In this document: piece by piece, positions 60,607 through 64,000 of the stretch
How the letters are laid out: each line of letters starts with the position of its first letter
Position numbering within the stretch: position 1 is the stretch's first letter
From: Mytilus edulis
Lineage: Eukaryota; Mollusca; Bivalvia; Mytilida; Mytilidae
DNA: 64,000 bases
Reading direction: 5' to 3'
Assembly (NCBI RefSeq): GCF_963676685.1
Contig: NC_092354.1
Location: 11,352,746 to 11,416,745 of the forward strand
Made by a program: the position numbers and the translations under genes
The notes under the pieces: generated by a model
What the model saw: the letters and a program-made list of their open reading frames with translations, nothing else
Told to the model about the DNA's origin: nothing
Databases searched by the model: none

Positions 60607-60690
60607 TTAACTAAACAGACACAATAAATAAAATAGTCAAAATATGGGAACAGCAGTCATCATCGTGTAACAATTTTAAAAGGAACAATT
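60607..60690 (+). repeat. Family A repeat, right half of the split copy
   Basis: TTAACTAAACAGACACAATA, GTCAAAATATGGGAACAGCA and GTCATCATCGTGTAAC continue the family A order interrupted at 57716. Confidence 0.8.
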
Positions 60691-61004
60691 AAACAGAACA
60701 CAAAAACATCTATCTACAAACACATTTCTTGATTTGCGCGTCTAACGTCAGAAAATTTTATACGTCACATATATTTGTCGTTCAATGTACATACAAACAA
60801 TTTTAAAATTTCACATAGGCAATGGTAAAGTTTAATTTAAAATTTGTTTTCAATCAAAATAAAGTAAAAAAATATTCATTGTTGTACGTATAAAAGCCTC
60901 TTATATGTTTAAATTGATTTCAAAATATATGTTTTCGTCCTGGACATAAATGAAATATTTGTAACTGGACGTTAAATACACAGTCAACAATCAAGCAATC
61001 ATTC

Positions 61005-61255
61005 ATCCGGTGGCCGAGTGGTCTAAGTAGTTACTACTGTTATCACTAGCCAATCAAAACTGAGGTTGTGGGTTCGAACCCGCGTGCACTCGACTCCAAT
61101 ATAAATGGACTAGGATTGTTAGCTTTCCTATGGAGGGTCAATCGTTGTCATTGGGCATTCGACTTCCTCCACCAATAAAACTAGCCGCCACGAAATAATC
61201 CAAAAGCGGTGCTTTTAAGTCTCGTTTAAACGCCAAAAAAAATCAAATGAAATCA
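61005..61255 (+). mobile_element. tRNA-derived SINE
   Basis: Box A TGGCCGAGTGG (61011-61021) and box B GGTTCGAACCC (61071-61081) form an internal pol III promoter. The spacer does not fold as a tRNA. The body has CTTCCTCCACCAATAAAACT and GCCGCCACGAAATAATC, typical of mollusc SINE tails, and ends in AAAAAAAATC then AAATGAAATCAATCAATC. A head-only copy is at 21144. Confidence 0.8.
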
Positions 61256-61684
61256 ATCAATCTATGATATGCAATTCATTTCAATTACCATTGGGACTTT
61301 ATTCAAATTTTAGTGTGTCATTCGTGGTTACACATCAATTAACTCCTTCATAATAACCTTTAATTGTATAATACACGTAACCCCAATATATCCTAAGCCT
61401 TAAAACATGCCAAAATAATGTTAACACTCCGGTACACAATATATATTATATCAGATCCTTGCTTTTGTCCATAATTAATTGGACTCTAGGTCATTTCGTG
61501 ATTACAAGATTACGACCGTGGATACTGTCATCAGAATCATAAAGTTTAAATGGTAATAGTTTAGATCTATTAAAGTTTTGGAAGAATTTAACTGAAACGT
61601 GATATACCGAAATAATGACAGAGTACACGTATTGTGTACTATAAATTACCAATAACTATCCGTCCTAGATCTATTACTAACATC

Positions 61685-61790
61685 TGGTATAATTCTCGGT
61701 TGATCTACCCCAGGAAAAGATTACCTCAGCCTTATTTGGCAACACTTTTCGGAATTTTGAGTCCTCAATCATCTTCAAATCTCACTTCAT
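61685..61790 (+). repeat. Family C fragment
   Basis: CCAGGAAAAGATTACCTCAG, TATTTGGCAACACTTTTCGG and TTTTGAGTCCTCAAT match the first part of family C. From 61790 to 62326 I see no gene. Confidence 0.65.
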
Positions 61791-62326
61791 GTTATGTATT
61801 TATCGGTCTTTGACTGTTGGCCTCAGAACACAATTATTCTCCCCCTTGGCTACAATGCATTTCTTAGTTAAAGTCAAATTGAATTAAAAAATTTGCAACG
61901 CTACAAACATGAAATAAATTTAACTGCTTATAGACCATTATTATTCTAATAAAATATGCTTGTCCCAGGACAATCCATCAGTGCTTTTTCTTTTGAGGGC
62001 CCTATTAGCATGTCAATGGTAGGATTTGAATCTTGAATAAATGACGAAGGCTGATTTCTACCCTACTTACCCATTTTGGCCAAATCACTACTTTCACTTT
62101 GAACAATAATTTTTTTCCACATGTTTTACTTATTTCAATATATATGCAACTGATAGGACCACTTAAATAGTAAACATTTCAAAGAAAACAGTAGACAGAT
62201 TACTTGGGAAGAAATACCCCATATAATAATTGGGAACTATTTTCCTAGACCACGAACAAAGGGAATTAATTGTGATCTGAGGCCTGTTCAGGCCTAGCCT
62301 TGTGTGTTGAACTTTTTTTGATAGTC

Positions 62327-62480
62327 CACGCCTTGTCTGTAGAACTTCTTTGACTGTTTCGACATTGTCTGTAGACTTCTTTGCCTGATCAGATCTTTCT
62401 TTATAACTTCTCTAACTGTCCTTATCTTGTCTGTAGAACTATGTTTGCTATTCCTGCTTTGTCTTTAGAACTTGTTTGTG
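62327..62480 (+). repeat. Short tandem units of about 35-45 bp
   Basis: CTTGTCTGTAGAACTTCTTT + GACTGT recurs with changes about four to five times (TTGTCTGTAGACTTCTTTG, TATAACTTCTCTAACTGTCC, TTGTCTGTAGAACTATGTTT). Confidence 0.7.
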
Positions 62481-63159
62481 AAAGCTCTACCTTCCCCTAA
62501 CCTAAGACAGTGGTGTAACAGCACAACCTAAGAACAAACTATAAAAATCAGTTGAAATATCTGACCTCATCAGATGGAGACAATGAAAAACATCAAACAA
62601 ATAAAGACAGGACGTGGAAGGATATATATCCATCCTAACAACAAAAAAGTTAAGGCTACTGAGACAACTTTTCGCCGACCCTTCTGTATAGCATTGCATT
62701 TCACCTCTCTTTAATTCAATAACGGGTCCTATTACTATTAGCCCCGCTTATATTTCAAAAACGATCCCATTAGCGAATTAAGAACTGTTTACCATTCTGC
62801 AGATTCTATGTTTATCTCGTTTATTTCGTTTATAGCTTCGTGTAACCATTCTTAATTTTACGGGTTGCATTTATAGGAAGCGTCGGTCATGTATTATTTC
62901 ATTTGTTTGCAATAATGTTGTCGTCTTTCCTTCCTCCAGGCAATGTTTCTCTGCCAACACTAACACAATTAAACATCGGACATGTTAGGTTATATTTTGA
63001 ACCTTTCCCAACATAGTGTATAAAAATATTTAGAAACTAATTACCTAAATTTTCTATGTTTTTCTGTCAGAGTACAGGAAACGGGCAAATATATACTTTG
63101 GCATTATCAAAAATTTTGTTTTGAATAACGGTACATTTTCATAAACGTGACCTCTTCAT

Positions 63160-63605
63160 GTTCAAAAATGCAGAACAATATAGCCAGAAAAAAATATCTG
63201 ACAAACTGCATGTCATATGTCAATTAAGGCGTAATTTAACAAGACAAATTATCTCGCAGGAAAACGACGAAATCGCATGTCATCTTAATAATTAAGGCTT
63301 GAATTAGATATGTACATGTAAAATTGCAGAAATCTGTCACAAACTTCATGTCTAAAGACTTAAGGAGAAATTACAAAATTAGAAGAAATGTTTCAGAAAA
63401 CGAATTTAAAAGAACTGCATGTTATCCGTTAATTATAGTATGCACTAATTAAGGTGTTAATTAGAGACGTACATGTAAAAATGTAGATATATGTCACAAA
63501 CTGCATGTCTTTAAATAAGGTGTTATTACAAAATTAGAAAAAATGTTTCAGAAAACGAATTTAAAAGAACTGCATGTCACCCGTTAATTATTGTATGCAC
63601 TGTTG
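63160..63605 (+). repeat. Tandem repeat of about 156 bp, nearly three units
   Basis: GTACATGTAAAA occurs at 63312 and 63469, and TTTCAGAAAACGAATTTAAA + AGAACTGCATGT near 63391 and 63546. A more diverged unit precedes at 63160-63310. From 63606 to the end no gene is seen. Confidence 0.8.
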
Positions 63606-64000
63606 AGTTAAATTGTAATTAACTTCAATCAATATTGTGTTATTGTCATGCATGTAATCAAGTCGGTTAGAAATGTAATTATAAAACATTGATATCACCT
63701 GTCAATTTAAATAATTATATTTTGACAGGTGAAACAATCTGCAAATAAAAATGAAATATACGACGATAGATCTAATTTTTCTTATCTATGTAGGTTTATT
63801 TACATTTCAATTTTACTCGGATAATATGATATGTGAACGTGCATAGGAAATAGTCACTGCGCATGTCAGAAATCCATTTAAGTACGTTATAGATAATAAA
63901 TTGGGTTAGACTAATTCTTTAAAGAGATTATTACAAAGGTATTTACAGATCTGTTGACATGAATCAGCAAAAAGGTAAAGTCCAATGAAAAGAGGTTTTC

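Noticed and set aside
61005-61090. Possible tRNA gene
   Set aside because: Box A and box B are present but the anticodon and acceptor arms do not fold, and the sequence continues into a SINE body.

Overview
This is eukaryotic, AT-rich genomic DNA (about two thirds A+T by eye) with spliced genes, long non-coding stretches and very dense dispersed repeats. Several repeats match, by memory, the interspersed repeats typical of marine mussels: the AATGGGGAATGTG / GAGACAACAACCCGACCATAG repeat, the GTAGACGAAACGCG / GGCGTAAATACAAAATTTAATCCTGG repeat, the ACCACATCTTCC / GAGTTGTCTCATTGGCA repeat, the GCCCCACCTACGATAG repeat and the long GCTCACTTGGCCC-type repeat. I infer a bivalve, most likely genus Mytilus. 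No prokaryotic operon, CRISPR array or free-living viral genome is visible.

Layout. (1) About 1-11.7 kb, plus strand: the 3' part of one spliced gene. Nine exons join with consistent phases into 796 residues: zinc-finger-like Cys/His segments, a 421-residue Glu/Lys/Ser-rich acidic exon, an Arg-Ser-His-Asp repeat exon and an Arg/Gly-rich end. The exon that completes one Cys/His module is preceded by an array in which the 3' splice site plus the first ~40 exon bases is tandemly repeated eight times. Introns hold a decayed hAT-like transposon with a nested foldback element, and a hairpin MITE. (2) About 11.7-14.6 kb: dispersed repeats. (3) About 14.6-31.5 kb, minus strand: a tandem cluster of TRIM-like genes (RING, two B-boxes, coiled coil, NHL-like propeller). 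Two are near full length but each has a +1 base in a poly-A run, one is an open RING/B-box/coiled-coil gene whose propeller has decayed, one locus is a chimeric double pseudogene, and there are at least three smaller relics. (4) About 31.5-46 kb: AT-rich intergenic DNA with hairpin elements, a TTAA-flanked MITE and a decayed non-LTR reverse transcriptase. (5) About 46-57.7 kb: minisatellites, a 1.8 kb compound repeat, and one small possible secreted-peptide exon. (6) 57.7-60.6 kb: a TIR-bounded DNA element with a TTA target duplication, inserted into another dispersed repeat whose two halves can still be joined, carrying a decayed nuclease-like ORF. (7) 60.6-64 kb: a tRNA-derived SINE and short tandem repeats.

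The first gene looks like a nuclear, chromatin- or RNA-associated protein, but I cannot name it. The TRIM cluster looks like a rapid birth-and-death family of E3-ligase-like proteins, and its decay products are as informative as its intact members. All splice junctions here are inferred from GT/AG signals and phase, not from transcripts.
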